Source: Gemmobacter serpentinus (GTDB taxonomy: Bacteria > Pseudomonadota > Alphaproteobacteria > Rhodobacterales > Rhodobacteraceae). From it: DNA of 64,000 nucleotides. Positions within the stretch are counted from its first letter, which is position 1; each line of letters begins with the position of its first letter. Location: positions 124,001-188,000 of the forward strand of contig NZ_WCHR01000005.1 of the NCBI RefSeq assembly GCF_008973825.1, read 5' to 3'. Positions 41,779-52,407 of this stretch are shown in pieces. The position numbers were made by a program, and so were the translations under genes. The notes below the pieces were generated by a model that saw nothing but the letters and a program-made list of their open reading frames with translations, was not told where the DNA came from and ran no database searches.

Positions 41779-41821
41779 TCAACATTTATCGTAGGGGCTG
41801 GGCCGCGAGGGCCCCTTTTTT
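41779..41821 (+). repeat. Right inverted repeat of the element
   Basis: It reads TCAACATTTATCGTAGGGGC, TGG, a centre containing CCGCGAGGG, then CCCCTTTTTT. The centre is the reverse complement of the centre in the left copy while both flanks are conserved. The T-run points outward. Confidence 0.85.
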
Positions 41822-41842
41822 ATGCCGAAATGGACTTTGCGA

Positions 41843-41998
41843 TCAGTAGCCGAAACCCAAGCCCACCATGATCAGCACCACGACCACAAATGCCGCAATG
41901 CCCGCACCAATCCCCGGCAGAACCCCGTGCCTCTTGCCAATAGAGATTCCGGTCACCATCGGAACCAGACCGGCCAGCACATAGATCATATCTTCCAT
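41843..41998 (-). CDS. 51-aa hypothetical membrane protein
   Basis: The frame from the ATG at 41998 encodes 51 residues with two hydrophobic stretches (MIYVLAGLVPMVTGISIG and GIGAGIAAFVVVVLIMVGLGFGY) separated by KRHG. This hairpin topology and high hydrophobic periodicity suggest a genuine small inner-membrane protein. It lies downstream of aspA on the same strand, just outside the right end of the mobile element. No function is known to me. Confidence 0.6.
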   Translation of the reverse strand: MEDMIYVLAGLVPMVTGISIGKRHGVLPGIGAGIAAFVVVVLIMVGLGFGY

Positions 41999-42209
41999 TC
42001 AATCCGCCTCTGATATTCTGCCCTTTTGATGGGCCAGCCCGGGTGATTTTGCAACCATCCCCCGCCCCGATCGGCGGGGGTCGGCGACAGGGCGCAGACC
42101 TTCGGCCCAGACCTTGGGTTCCGGCCCCAGATCCAGGCCCCAGATCTAGGCCACGGCTTCTCGGCCGGTTTCAGGTGCCCCGGGTCTTGGCCCCCGTTGC
42201 CCCCTGCCC

Positions 42210-43616
<1,407 letters not shown>

Positions 43617-43782
43617 GGGTCTTTTTCGCATATGAGGGCACAGACCGCAGGCGAGGCCGCCCGGCAGTCATGCAGGATTGGACTTGGATTTTCAGAAATT
43701 TGGCTATTACGGCCCTTCTTCGGGGCCTGATCCTGCATTTATGCCCATGGAAGCAGCAATTCCAATGCCAATATCGGCAAGG

Positions 43783-44682
43783 TTATTCCATTTTTGCATA
43801 ATCGGCAGACAGCTGAGACGCAGCCTGCCAGACGCGGTTTGTCAGGCCCCGGCCCCGTGCCGCATTGCGGTAGAGCCGCAGTTCCAGCGGAAGTTCCGGC
43901 CCGACCACGATCAGCCGCCCGTCGGCCAGTTCGGGCGCAACCATGCGGCGCGGCAACCAGCAGATGCCGTGCCCTTCCACCGCCATGGATTTCATCGCCT
44001 CGGCCATGCTGGCCTCATTGGTATGGGCGACATAGACGCGCGGCGCGCCGGGCTGGGCCTGCGCAATCGCGGCCATCAGGCCAAGGAAGGATCCACGCGA
44101 ATATTGCAGCAAGGGCAGCGCCTCGCCCTCGGTCGCCCAAAGCGCGGGGCGGTTCGGACGCGCCACCGCCACCAGCGCGTCATGGCCCACCACCAGATGC
44201 GGATAGGCCCGCGCATCCAGCGGCGTCGGCACCGCATCATGATGGAATGTCAGGAAAAAGTCATATCCACCTTCGGTCAGCGCCTCCAGGCAGCGGTCGT
44301 AATTCTCGGGCTTCACCCGGGTTGCGACCGGCCCCAGAACCTCACGCAGCCGGGTCAGCCAATGCGGCAGAAAGGTCACCGTCAGACTGTGCAGCGCCAC
44401 CAAGGCAATGACCGGCCCGCTATCCTTCTGGTGACGGAACTCTGCCCGGCGGGCATCGATCATCCGCACCGCCTCTTCCGCGGTTTCGCGAAAGCTGCGG
44501 CCCTCGGGCGTCAGGGTGACGGGAAAGCTGTCGCGGCTGACCAGTTCCGCCCCCATCCAGCTTTCCAGCGCGCGGATGCGGCGGGAGAACGCGCTTTGCG
44601 TCACGCCGCGCTGCTCTGCCGCGCGCGAAAAGCTATGCGTCTCGCAAAGCGAAAGGAAGTCTTCCAGCCATTTGAATTCCAT
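43783..44682 (-). CDS. LysR-family transcriptional regulator, HypT/YjiE-like
   Basis: This 299-residue regulator has the LysR winged HTH (FKWLEDFLSLCETHSFSRAAEQRGVTQSAFSRRIRALE) and a substrate-binding domain with LLQYSRGSFLG and GHGICWLPRRMV. Similarity to E. coli HypT (hypochlorite-responsive) is visible along the length (LNYSRNSYMGR, GCGIAWLPEYA there). The chain start is placed at MEFKWLEDF (44682). It is co-directional with and upstream of aspA; whether it controls aspA is unknown. Confidence 0.9.
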   Translation of the reverse strand: MEFKWLEDFLSLCETHSFSRAAEQRGVTQSAFSRRIRALESWMGAELVSRDSFPVTLTPEGRSFRETAEEAVRMIDARRAEFRHQKDSGPVIALVALHSLTVTFLPHWLTRLREVLGPVATRVKPENYDRCLEALTEGGYDFFLTFHHDAVPTPLDARAYPHLVVGHDALVAVARPNRPALWATEGEALPLLQYSRGSFLGLMAAIAQAQPGAPRVYVAHTNEASMAEAMKSMAVEGHGICWLPRRMVAPELADGRLIVVGPELPLELRLYRNAARGRGLTNRVWQAASQLSADYAKME

Positions 44683-44912
44683 CGCCACCCCCGTGCGCCC
44701 GTCGCCCCCCGATCAGGCCAATGACCCGCAGCATAGGGGGCGGTGCATTCAAGATACAGGCCCCGCCGCATCACGGCCCCGGCCCGCGCGAACCCGCCCA
44801 AGCGCCGCATTCGTGCTTGTCGACTTTCGCACGGCGTTTTATCCTTTTGCCAGAACAAGGGCCACAAAAGGCCCGGAGCAGTCCGGTCTTACCCGGTTAC
44901 AGGAGTTTTAAG

Positions 44913-45623
44913 ATGCGCATCAGCCTTCTCGCGGGGGCCGTTCTGGCCTGCACAACCTTGCCCTTCGCGGCGCAGGCGGAATTTGTCGGCGGCCGTGCGG
45001 GCCTGTCGCATTCGGCCTTTACCGGCGACAGTGACCGCGCCAAATCCTCGGCAGATGTGCAACTGGAATGGGCCTTTGGGCAAAGTTTCTCGACCCAGAC
45101 CGATCTTGGGCTGTCGGGTCTTCATGCGCTGGATGACACGGCGCTGAATTTCACCACGCACCTGAACTGGACCTTTGCCAATGGCGGCACTGCGGGCCTG
45201 TTCTATGGCTGGGACAAGGTTGTGGGCACCGAAGATTTCTATGGGCTGGAATATGCCACCATGGTCGGCAATACCCATGTGGACGGCTATATCGCGATGA
45301 TCGACGAGGTCGGCAGCAATGGCACCATGGCGGGCGTTGCAGGCCGGATGGCGATGAATGACCGCTTTGGCCTTGGGGCCTCGGTCGATTACATGAAGTC
45401 GAATGGAGTGGTCGACGGCACGCGCATTGGCCTGAATGGCGATTATGCCATGGGCGAGGCCACCAAACTGACTGGCGAAATCGGCCGGGTCAGCGCCGAT
45501 GACACCGCCGGCAACCGCGTGAGCGATACCTATCTGAAGCTGGGGGTCGATTTTGCCTTTGGCCAGAAACCGGGCGTCAGCTTCGGCAAACGGTCGCTGT
45601 TCAACATCCTGCCCGGGCTCTGA
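44913..45623 (+). CDS. Porin-like outer-membrane beta-barrel protein
   Basis: This 236-residue protein has a signal peptide ending AAQA (MRISLLAGAVLACTTLPFAA first), followed by repeated amphipathic beta-strands with aromatic girdles (VQLEWAFGQSF, THLNWTFANGGTAGLFYGWD, TYLKLGVDFAFG). The size suggests an 8-12-strand barrel. The ligand is unknown. CAGGAG lies 8 bp before the ATG. The open frame extends upstream, but only this start gives a secretion signal. A strong terminator follows. Confidence 0.8.
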   Translation: MRISLLAGAVLACTTLPFAAQAEFVGGRAGLSHSAFTGDSDRAKSSADVQLEWAFGQSFSTQTDLGLSGLHALDDTALNFTTHLNWTFANGGTAGLFYGWDKVVGTEDFYGLEYATMVGNTHVDGYIAMIDEVGSNGTMAGVAGRMAMNDRFGLGASVDYMKSNGVVDGTRIGLNGDYAMGEATKLTGEIGRVSADDTAGNRVSDTYLKLGVDFAFGQKPGVSFGKRSLFNILPGL

Positions 45624-45650
45624 TCCGCGCTTGATCGCATAAAGACAAAA

Positions 45651-45676
45651 AGCCGGGCAGATCGCCCGGCCTTTTC
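45651..45676 (+). terminator. Intrinsic terminator after the porin-like gene
   Basis: GCCGGGC, loop AGATC, GCCCGGC, then CTTTTC, 28 bp after the stop codon. It also separates this gene from convergent irr. Confidence 0.85.
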
Positions 45677-45725
45677 ATCTCTGCCTGATGCCCCCGACAT
45701 GAGGGGCGCCAGACCTGACTTGACG

Positions 45726-46187
45726 TTACTTGCGGCGCAGCCGGATCACCACATCGACCCGCGAAATCTCGGTCCCGTCGGGCGGCGTGGGCAGGCAGGC
45801 GATCTGCAATTGCTCCGCAGGGGCATCGGTCAGCGTCGCGCTGTCCTCCCAATAGAAATGCGGGTGGTCATCCATGCGGGTGTCGAAATAGCTTTTCGCC
45901 CCGTCGACCACGACTTCTTGCATCAGACCCGCATCACAAAAGGCGCGCAGCGTGTTGTAAACGGTGGCAAGGCTCACCTTCTCGCTGCCTTGCGCCGAAA
46001 GGGCATACAGGCTTTCGGCGGTGACATGGCGATCCTCGCCATCACCCACCAAAAGTGTGGCCAACGACACCCTTTGGCGCGTGGGCCGCAGGCCACCATG
46101 CGTCAGCCACGCTTCCGCCCGGACGCGTGCCCGGTCCTGGGTCTTGTCGCCCTGCGCCAGATCGTGAGCCTGTGTCTCTGCCTGCAT
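45726..46187 (-). CDS. irr: Fur-family iron response regulator Irr
   Basis: This 153-residue Fur-superfamily repressor has GLRPTRQRVSLATLL, VTAESLYALSAQGSEKVSLATVYNTLRAF and the Irr-like region SYFDTRMDDHPHFYWEDSATLTDAPAEQL with an H-x-H. The canonical Fur C-terminal CxxC is absent, as in Irr. Irr responds to haem status and controls haem and iron genes in alphaproteobacteria. It is divergent from fabA, a typical Rhodobacteraceae arrangement. Confidence 0.88.
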   Translation of the reverse strand: MQAETQAHDLAQGDKTQDRARVRAEAWLTHGGLRPTRQRVSLATLLVGDGEDRHVTAESLYALSAQGSEKVSLATVYNTLRAFCDAGLMQEVVVDGAKSYFDTRMDDHPHFYWEDSATLTDAPAEQLQIACLPTPPDGTEISRVDVVIRLRRK

Positions 46188-46487
46188 GGGGTCCTGTCCA
46201 ATGCTGTTCAGCTTGCAATTTAAGGTGATGCACGGAAAGTTTCAAATGCTATCGCCAATTTTCGCTTTTGGCCGGGCGGCGGATCGCGACAGCCAGTCTC
46301 GCGACAGCCGGTCTGAGGATCGGCCCCGCCCGGGCGGAACGTCCCCCGCGATGGCGCGCGCGGATCGCATCGCAGATTACATGTCGCTGCGGCATCCCTG
46401 CCACCCCTTGCCCCCTGCCCGCCCTTGCCACGGCCAAAGCCGGGGTGATAGAGGATGCGAAAGACCACAGGGCATTCCGGGGGACAG

Positions 46488-46997
46488 ATGACCGTATATC
46501 CGACAAGCTTCGACCGCGAAGACCTGCTGAAATGTGCGCGCGGCGAATTGTTCGGTCCGGGCAATGCACAGCTTCCTGCGCCGCCGATGCTGATGATGGA
46601 CCGCATCACCGATATTTCCGGCGATGGCGGTCTGCATGGCAAGGGCCATGTGGTTGCGGAATTCGACATTACGCCGGATCTTTGGTTCTTCGACTGCCAT
46701 TTCCCCGGCAACCCGATCATGCCAGGCTGCCTGGGCCTTGACGGGTTGTGGCAGCTGACCGGCTTCAATCTGGGCTGGCGCAGCTGGGAAGGCCGGGGCT
46801 ATGCGCTTGGCGTGGGCGAGGTCAAACTGACCGGCATGGTGCGGCCCGACCGCAAGATGCTGACCTATAAGGTCGATTTCACCAAGGCCATCCAAACCCG
46901 CCGCCTGACCATGGGCGTGGCAAATGGCATTGTCGAAGCCGATGGCGAGGTTATCTATCAGGTCACTGATATGAAGGTCGCGCTCTCCACCAGCTAA
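46488..46997 (+). CDS. fabA: 3-hydroxydecanoyl-ACP dehydratase/isomerase FabA
   Basis: This 169-residue bifunctional enzyme starts anaerobic unsaturated fatty acid synthesis by making trans-2- and cis-3-decenoyl-ACP. The catalytic His is in [23 protein letters not shown] and the Asp region is intact. I start at 46488 ([12 protein letters not shown]), which follows GGGGGA; 11 upstream codons are unlikely. It is followed 65 bp later by fabB, across a small GCCCC/GGGGC hairpin. Confidence 0.96.
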   Translation: MTVYPTSFDREDLLKCARGELFGPGNAQLPAPPMLMMDRITDISGDGGLHGKGHVVAEFDITPDLWFFDCHFPGNPIMPGCLGLDGLWQLTGFNLGWRSWEGRGYALGVGEVKLTGMVRPDRKMLTYKVDFTKAIQTRRLTMGVANGIVEADGEVIYQVTDMKVALSTS

Positions 46998-47062
46998 GAC
47001 GCGGGTCCCCGCGACCTGCTTCAAGCCCCGTTGCGGGGCCGGAATTCAAGGAAGGAAACGTC

Positions 47063-48292
47063 ATGCGTCGCGTCGTCATCACCGGCATCGGCATCATTTC
47101 CCCGATCGGCAATTCTGCGGCCGAGGTCGAGGCCTCGCTGCGTGCGGGCAAGTCCGGCATCGTCTTCTCGCCGGAATATGCCGAACGCGGCTTCCGCAGC
47201 CAGGTTCACGGGATGCCGCAGATCGTGCTGGAAGATCATATCGACAAGCGCGACCTGCGGTTCATGGGCCCGGGGGCTGCCTATAACTTCCTCGCCATGC
47301 AACAGGCGATTTCTGACAGCGGGCTGGAGGCAAGCGACGTCTCCAATGAGCGCACCGGCATCATCGTGGGCTCCGGCGGGCCGTCGACCTCCAACTTCTT
47401 CCAGGCGCATAACATCGTCGTGGAAAAGGGCGCGCCCAAGCGCATGGGACCATTCATGGTCACCCGCTGCATGAGCAGCACCAACTCTGCCTGCCTGGCC
47501 ACGCCGTTCAAGATCAAGGGCGTGAACTATTCGATCACCTCGGCCTGCTCGACCTCGGCGCATTGCATCGGCAACGGCACCGAACTGATCCAGATGGGCA
47601 AGCAGGATATCGTCTTTGCCGGCGGCGGCGAGGAGCTGGACTGGACGCTGTCCTGCCTGTTCGACGCGATGGGGGCCATGTCGTCGAAATATAATGACAG
47701 CCCCGCCACCGCGAGCCGCGCCTTTGACGCGACGCGCGATGGCTTTGTCATCGCAGGCGGCGGCGGTGTCGTCGTGCTGGAAGAGCTGGAACACGCCCTT
47801 GCGCGCGGCGCGAAGATCTATGCCGAAGTGACCGGCTATGGCGCGACCTCGGATGGTCATGACATGGTGGCCCCTTCGGGCGAAGGCGGCGAACGCTCGA
47901 TGCGCCTCGCGGTCTCGACCCTGCCGGAAGGGCGCAAGATCAGCTATATCAACGCCCATGGCACCTCGACGCCCGCGGGCGACGTGACCGAGGTGCGTGC
48001 GGTGCGCCGCGTCTTCGGCGAGGGCCATGTGCCGCCGATCTCGTCGACCAAATCGCTGACCGGGCACAGCCTTGGCGCGACCGGCGTGCATGAGGCGATC
48101 TATTCGCTGCTGATGCTGCAGGGTGATTTCATCACCGCCTCGGCCAATGTCACGCAGCTTGACCCGGAATTGAAACCCGAAGAGATCGCGACCACCCTGC
48201 GCGAGAATGTCGGGATGGATTCGGTGCTGTCCAACAGCTTTGGCTTTGGCGGCACCAACGCGACCCTGGTGATGAGCAAGTTTCAGAAGTAA
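47063..48292 (+). CDS. fabB: 3-oxoacyl-ACP synthase I FabB
   Basis: This 409-residue condensing enzyme has the Cys-His-His triad: [16 protein letters not shown] (nucleophile Cys), [11 protein letters not shown] and [30 protein letters not shown] and [15 protein letters not shown] are conserved. FabB elongates the cis-3 product of FabA. It sits in the expected fabA-fabB-fabI order, with AAGGAAA before the start. Confidence 0.96.
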   Translation: MRRVVITGIGIISPIGNSAAEVEASLRAGKSGIVFSPEYAERGFRSQVHGMPQIVLEDHIDKRDLRFMGPGAAYNFLAMQQAISDSGLEASDVSNERTGIIVGSGGPSTSNFFQAHNIVVEKGAPKRMGPFMVTRCMSSTNSACLATPFKIKGVNYSITSACSTSAHCIGNGTELIQMGKQDIVFAGGGEELDWTLSCLFDAMGAMSSKYNDSPATASRAFDATRDGFVIAGGGGVVVLEELEHALARGAKIYAEVTGYGATSDGHDMVAPSGEGGERSMRLAVSTLPEGRKISYINAHGTSTPAGDVTEVRAVRRVFGEGHVPPISSTKSLTGHSLGATGVHEAIYSLLMLQGDFITASANVTQLDPELKPEEIATTLRENVGMDSVLSNSFGFGGTNATLVMSKFQK

Positions 48293-48296
48293 CCCC

Positions 48297-48317
48297 CGAT
48301 TTTTCGTCGAAAAATCG
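48297..48317. other. Perfect 9-bp hairpin between fabB and fabI
   Basis: CGATTTTTC and GAAAAATCG flank a 3-nt loop GTC. It begins 5 bp after the fabB stop and ends 16 bp before the fabI ATG. It is A/T-rich in a G/C-rich context and could act as an intercistronic RNA-stability or partial-termination element. Confidence 0.8.
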
Positions 48318-48333
48318 AATACGGGAGGACGGC

Positions 48334-49122
48334 ATGGCCGGATTGATGACAGGCAAGCGCGGGCTGGTGATGGGCGTCGCGAATGAGCGATCCATCGCCT
48401 GGGGCATCGCAAAGGCGCTGGCAGATGAGGGGGCAGAGCTGGCCTTTTCCTATCAGGGCGAAGCCTTCGGCAAGCGGGTCGAACCGCTTGCCGCCTCGGT
48501 CGGGTCGGACTTTCTGGTCGATGTCGATGTGACCGATGATGACAGCCTTGCCGCCTGCTTTGGCAAGCTGAAGGACCGCTGGGGCCAGATCGATTTCCTG
48601 ATCCATGCCATCGCATTTTCCGACAAGAACGAGCTGACCGGGCGTTTCATCAATACCAGCCGGGCGAATTTCAAGCATTCGCTCGATATTTCCTGCTTCT
48701 CCTTCATCGACGTTGCGCGCCGCGCCGCCGATCTGATGCCCGAAGGTGGCAGCCTGATCACGCTGACCTTCCAGGGCTCGAACCGGGTCACGCCGAATTA
48801 CAACGTGATGGGCGTGGCCAAGGCCGCATTGGAAAGCGCCACGCGCTATCTGGCCAATGATCTGGGGCCACAGGGCATCCGGGTCAATGCAATCTCGCCC
48901 GGGCCGATGAAAACGCTGGCCGGGGCCGCCATCGGCGGGGCCCGCGCCACCTATCGCCATACCGAAGAAAACGCCCCGCTGCGCTCCAACGCGACGCTGG
49001 AGGCTGTGGGTGGCACCGCCGTCTGGCTGTGTTCCGATTACGGGGCCTTCACCACGGGTGAGGTTGTGCGGGTCGATGGCGGCTTTCACGTCCTGGGGAT
49101 GCCGCAGGCGGGCAATCTCTGA
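48334..49122 (+). CDS. fabI: Enoyl-ACP reductase FabI
   Basis: This 262-residue NADH-dependent reductase completes the elongation cycle. The FabI cofactor motif is GLVMGVANERSIAWGIAKAL, and the active-site Tyr/Lys are in PNYNVMGVAKAALE (Y-x6-K). NAISPGPMKTLAGAAI and GEVVRVDGGFHVLGM are typical. It is the target enzyme class of triclosan. GGGAGG precedes the ATG. It is the last gene of the fab cluster. Confidence 0.96.
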   Translation: MAGLMTGKRGLVMGVANERSIAWGIAKALADEGAELAFSYQGEAFGKRVEPLAASVGSDFLVDVDVTDDDSLAACFGKLKDRWGQIDFLIHAIAFSDKNELTGRFINTSRANFKHSLDISCFSFIDVARRAADLMPEGGSLITLTFQGSNRVTPNYNVMGVAKAALESATRYLANDLGPQGIRVNAISPGPMKTLAGAAIGGARATYRHTEENAPLRSNATLEAVGGTAVWLCSDYGAFTTGEVVRVDGGFHVLGMPQAGNL

Positions 49123-49634
49123 CTGCGGGGGTGACGCCGCGCGTCCCGCTGCTGCGGCCCCTTCCCGGTGCCGCAGCATGTTTGGCAGATCACATCCGCC
49201 CCCTGCGCCGCCGCCCGAAGACGCGATGCACGCGTCTTCGTCCTGACGCCCTGGATTTGACGACAAGGCCGCACGGCCTGAACTGCATGTCCCCCCTTGC
49301 CGTTCCGCCGATGTAGCGGCAACGTCCTGGCAAGAGACGGCCTGAAAAGCAGGCACAAGAGATGTCCCCCACAGCCCCGCGATCATCATGCGGGGCATCG
49401 GGGCACGGTGTTTCGCGATGCGGGTATCCCCAGTACCCGCACCGCGAAACAGAAGGCCAGGGGTACGCTCCCGGTCTTCTTCACTTGAAGGCCAAAGGCA
49501 CCGCATGGCGCAGCCAAGCCGTCACGCCGCGAAGGGGCGATGACCAGCCGCAGGCTCAAGATGCGGGCATAAAGCCTGAACCTGTCGCAACAGAAGAAGG
49601 TGGTGACGGGAAATCGAGCGACTGTTGAAAAACC
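49123..49634. other. 512-bp gene-free region with a long hairpin
   Basis: No convincing coding frame was found. At 49410-49450 there is a 41-nt hairpin: GTTTCGCG/CGCGAAAC (8 bp), an A/C mismatch, TGCGGGTA/TACCCGCA (8 bp) and a 7-nt loop. No T-run follows. GCGGGTA/TACCCGC is also the acceptor-stem sequence of the tRNA-Gly that begins 185 bp away. A transcribed RNA is possible but unproven. Confidence 0.5.
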
Positions 49635-49708
49635 TGGAGCGGGTAGCGGGAATCGAACCCGCCCCATCAGCTTGGAAGGCTGAGGCGCTACCACTACACC
49701 ATACCCGC
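49635..49708 (-). tRNA. tRNA-Gly (TCC)
   Basis: On the minus strand GCGGGTA opens the acceptor stem and pairs with TACCCGC. The anticodon stem-loop CAGCCTTCCAAGCTG carries TCC, the T-loop GGTTCGATTCC is canonical and CCA is encoded at the 3' end. It is nearly identical to E. coli glyT in these parts. No adjacent integrase or element was found. Confidence 0.97.
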
Positions 49709-49996
49709 CGCTCTGGCCCCCGCTTAACATCGCGCGGGCGGGGTCTGCAAGCCCCGGATTGCGGTCCTGTGCGGCGAAACCGGCAGATCTTCGCCCCACC
49801 GCCCTTGCCGATCCAGGCCGCGCATTCCCGAAGGATCCGCAGCCCTCCCTGCCCGCCGCATGAGCTGCCCGCCGCCGGGCAAGACGGCTGCACAAGGGAT
49901 GACAAAGCAAAGCAAAGCAAAACGGCCGAGGCTGCCCCCGACCGTTGCACCATCCACCATCTGTATCCCGGGCAGCACGTCGCCCAGGGCTTCAGG

Positions 49997-50254
49997 TCAC
50001 TTCTTCTTCGGCGCAGCCGATGCTTCAAGGGCTGCCAGACGGGCGGAAAGCGCCTCATTCTCTTCCCGTGCCTTCTGCGCCATGGCGCGGACGGCATCGA
50101 ATTCCTCGCGTGAGACGAAATCGCGATCCGCCAGCCAGCGATCCATCAGGCTTTTCACCGCGGTCTCGGCCTCGGTCTTCGCACCTTGCGCCACGCCCAT
50201 GGCGTTGGTCATCAGCTGCGAGATATCGTCAAGGATCTTGCTGCGGCTCTGCAT
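49997..50254 (-). CDS. ubiK: Ubiquinone biosynthesis accessory factor UbiK
   Basis: This 85-residue protein of the former DUF526/BMFP family helps the Ubi hydroxylases work, probably near the membrane. It has an amphipathic N-terminal helix (SRSKILDDISQLMTNAMGVAQ) and a C-terminal coiled coil (FDAVRAMAQKAREENEALSARLAALEASA) with a basic KKK end. It is divergent from lgt with a 166-bp gap. Confidence 0.9.
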   Translation of the reverse strand: MQSRSKILDDISQLMTNAMGVAQGAKTEAETAVKSLMDRWLADRDFVSREEFDAVRAMAQKAREENEALSARLAALEASAAPKKK

Positions 50255-50420
50255 GGGTCTCTCCTGCGTTTGCCTGCCTTATATGCGGTGCCCGGCCCGC
50301 GCCCGCAAGGGGCGCGGCATCCGGTTGACAAAGCGCCATGCCCGCCTGACAAGCTGACCGCATCCCGAGGCGCGGCCTATGGCCCGCCGGCTAGACACGT
50401 CCCGAAACGCGGAGCCAGGC

Positions 50421-51326
50421 ATGACCCCTTACCTGCCCTTTCCCGATATCTCGCCCGAGATCTTTTCGATCAACCTGTTCGGGCTGCATCTGGCGCTGCG
50501 CTGGTATGCCCTGGCCTATATTGCCGGGCTGCTGATCGGGTGGCGGCTGGTGCTGCGGGCCATCCGCAGCCCAAGGCTCTGGCCGGGCGGCACGGCCCCG
50601 CTGAATGCCGAACAGCTGGACCGGCTGCTGACATGGATCATCGTGGGCGTGGTTCTGGGCGGACGGCTTGGTTTCGTGCTGTTCTATCAGCCCGGGCATT
50701 ACCTGAGCCATCCGGGGGATATTCTGAAGGTGTGGGAGGGCGGCATGTCCTTCCATGGCGGTTTCCTGGGGGTCGTGGTTGCCGCCCTGATCTTCTGCCG
50801 CCGCGAGGGCATCGCGCTTTTGCCGATGGCCGATCTGCTGGCGCTGGCCGCGCCGCCCGGCCTGCTGTTGGGGCGGATCGCCAATTTCATCAATGCCGAA
50901 CTCTGGGGCCGTGCCACGACCATGCCCTGGGGCTTTGCCTTCCCGGGTGAGGCCGCGCAGGCCTGTGCCACGATGGAGGGCCCCTGCATCCGCCATCCGA
51001 GCCAGCTTTACGAGGCGGGACTGGAAGGGCTGCTGCTGGGTATCATTCTGATCTGGCTGGCCTTCCGCGCCAAAAGCGCGTTCTTCCGCGCCGGCCTGAT
51101 CGCGGGCACTTTCCTTGCGGGCTATGGGCTTGCACGCTTCATTGTCGAATTTTTCCGCCAGCCCGATGCGCAATTCGTGACCGCTGAAAACCCGCTGGGC
51201 CTTTACATCCATCTGGGCGGCTATGGCCTGACCGCCGGTCAGGTTCTGTCATTGCCGATGATCCTTGTCGGCATCTGGCTTGTGATCCGCGCCCGCAGTG
51301 TCCGCACCAAGCATGTCCCCGCTTGA
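50421..51326 (+). CDS. lgt: Prolipoprotein diacylglyceryl transferase
   Basis: This 301-residue inner-membrane enzyme transfers diacylglycerol to the lipobox cysteine of prolipoproteins. It has seven membrane segments and the Lgt motifs [39 protein letters not shown] and HPSQLYEA. I start at 50421 ([11 protein letters not shown]) behind GGAGCCAGG; longer starts are unlikely. The next gene starts 14 bp before its stop codon. Confidence 0.95.
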   Translation: MTPYLPFPDISPEIFSINLFGLHLALRWYALAYIAGLLIGWRLVLRAIRSPRLWPGGTAPLNAEQLDRLLTWIIVGVVLGGRLGFVLFYQPGHYLSHPGDILKVWEGGMSFHGGFLGVVVAALIFCRREGIALLPMADLLALAAPPGLLLGRIANFINAELWGRATTMPWGFAFPGEAAQACATMEGPCIRHPSQLYEAGLEGLLLGIILIWLAFRAKSAFFRAGLIAGTFLAGYGLARFIVEFFRQPDAQFVTAENPLGLYIHLGGYGLTAGQVLSLPMILVGIWLVIRARSVRTKHVPA

Positions 51327-52404
51327 AGCGCTGCTGATCCGCCGTATCCGGCTGGAGGGGCCGATGCGTCTGGCCGATTACATGGCCGAATGCCTTCTGC
51401 ATCCCGAACACGGCTATTACACCACGCAGGTGCCGTTTGGCGCGGCGGGGGACTTCACCACCGCGCCTGAGATCAGCCAGATGTTTGGCGAATTGCTGGG
51501 GCTGTGTCTGGCGCAGCACTGGCTCGATAGCGGGGCACCTGCCCGTTTCACGCTGGCAGAACTTGGCCCCGGCCGCGGCACGCTGATGGCCGATGTGCTG
51601 CGCGCCACCGCCCGCGTTCCCGGCTTTCATGCGGCCGCCGAGGTCACATTGATAGAGGCCTCGCCCGCCCTGCGTGCGACGCAACGTGCGGCCCTTGGCA
51701 CCCATCCGGTAACCTGGCGCGACCATGCGGGCGATCTGCCGCAGCAGCCACTGTTCCTGCTGGCCAACGAATTTTTCGACGCGCTGCCGATCCGGCAATT
51801 CACCCGCGATGCGGCGGGTTGGCGCGAGACGATGGTCACGGAAAACGCGGGGGGAGCAAATTCTGCAGATGGGACGCAGGGTGCAGGCAGGCTGCAACTC
51901 GCCTTGTCCGCCCCGGCACCGCTCGCGCTGCTGGAACATCGGCTGGCCGACACCGCACCGGGCGATGTGGTGGAATATTGCCCTGCTGCCGGCCCGATCA
52001 TGGCCGAAATATCAAGCCGCATCACACGCCATGGCGGCGCGGCCCTGATCGTGGATTATGGCGGCTGGCAGAGCCGGGGCGATACGTTTCAGGCGCTGCG
52101 AAACCATGCCTTCACCGATCCGCTTGCAGAACCCGGCCAGGCTGATCTGACCGCACATGTCGATTTCGCGGCCTTGGCCCAGGCCGCCACCTGCCCCGTC
52201 GCCTACCGCACGCAAGGCGAGGTTCTGACCGCCCTTGGTATTGCGGCGCGCAGCTCCGCACTTGCCGCACGGCTGACAGGCCCAGCCCTTGACACCCACC
52301 TTGCCGCCACGCGCCGCTTGACCGACCCCGCCGAAATGGGGACGCTGTTCAAAGCCCTTGCCCTTCATGCCCCCGGCACCTTGCCGCCCCCCGGATTTGC
52401 CTGA
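51313..52404 (+). CDS. SAM-dependent methyltransferase, MidA/NDUFAF7 family
   Basis: This 363-residue protein of the DUF185 family has [21 protein letters not shown] and [16 protein letters not shown], the SAM-binding [29 protein letters not shown], and a late [11 protein letters not shown]. The mitochondrial homologue NDUFAF7 methylates an arginine of complex I. A similar complex I role is possible here but is inference. It overlaps lgt and is followed 3 bp later by pgeF. Confidence 0.92.
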   Translation: MSPLEALLIRRIRLEGPMRLADYMAECLLHPEHGYYTTQVPFGAAGDFTTAPEISQMFGELLGLCLAQHWLDSGAPARFTLAELGPGRGTLMADVLRATARVPGFHAAAEVTLIEASPALRATQRAALGTHPVTWRDHAGDLPQQPLFLLANEFFDALPIRQFTRDAAGWRETMVTENAGGANSADGTQGAGRLQLALSAPAPLALLEHRLADTAPGDVVEYCPAAGPIMAEISSRITRHGGAALIVDYGGWQSRGDTFQALRNHAFTDPLAEPGQADLTAHVDFAALAQAATCPVAYRTQGEVLTALGIAARSSALAARLTGPALDTHLAATRRLTDPAEMGTLFKALALHAPGTLPPPGFA

Positions 52405-52407
52405 CCC

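Larger units (their letters stand above)
39095..41821. mobile_element. 2.7-kb element: YefM/Phd antitoxin, MazF-like toxin and zinc-ribbon transposase-like gene between inverted repeats
   Basis: Inverted repeats of 42 and 43 bp bound a compact three-gene unit whose G+C is visibly lower at the left than in the flanks. Just inside each repeat is a further strong hairpin (39139-39165, and GAGCCGCCA/TGGCGGCTC at about 41745-41769). The two converging gene groups end 3 bp apart. I could not find a target-site duplication, so the exact boundaries and mobility are inferred. It separates gbcB from a small membrane gene and aspA. Confidence 0.65.

Noticed and set aside
39085-41831. A target-site duplication flanking the element.
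   Set aside because: The bases just outside the two inverted repeats (TTCAGGGCG on the left, ATGCCGAAA on the right) show no direct repeat.
49410-49450. The long hairpin as the fabI terminator.
   Set aside because: It lies almost 300 bp after the fabI stop and no T-run follows it on either strand.
49635-49708. The tRNA-Gly gene as an integration site for a genomic island.
   Set aside because: No integrase and no repeat of the tRNA 3' end were found nearby; the flanks are core genes. The hairpin sharing the acceptor stem is reported separately.
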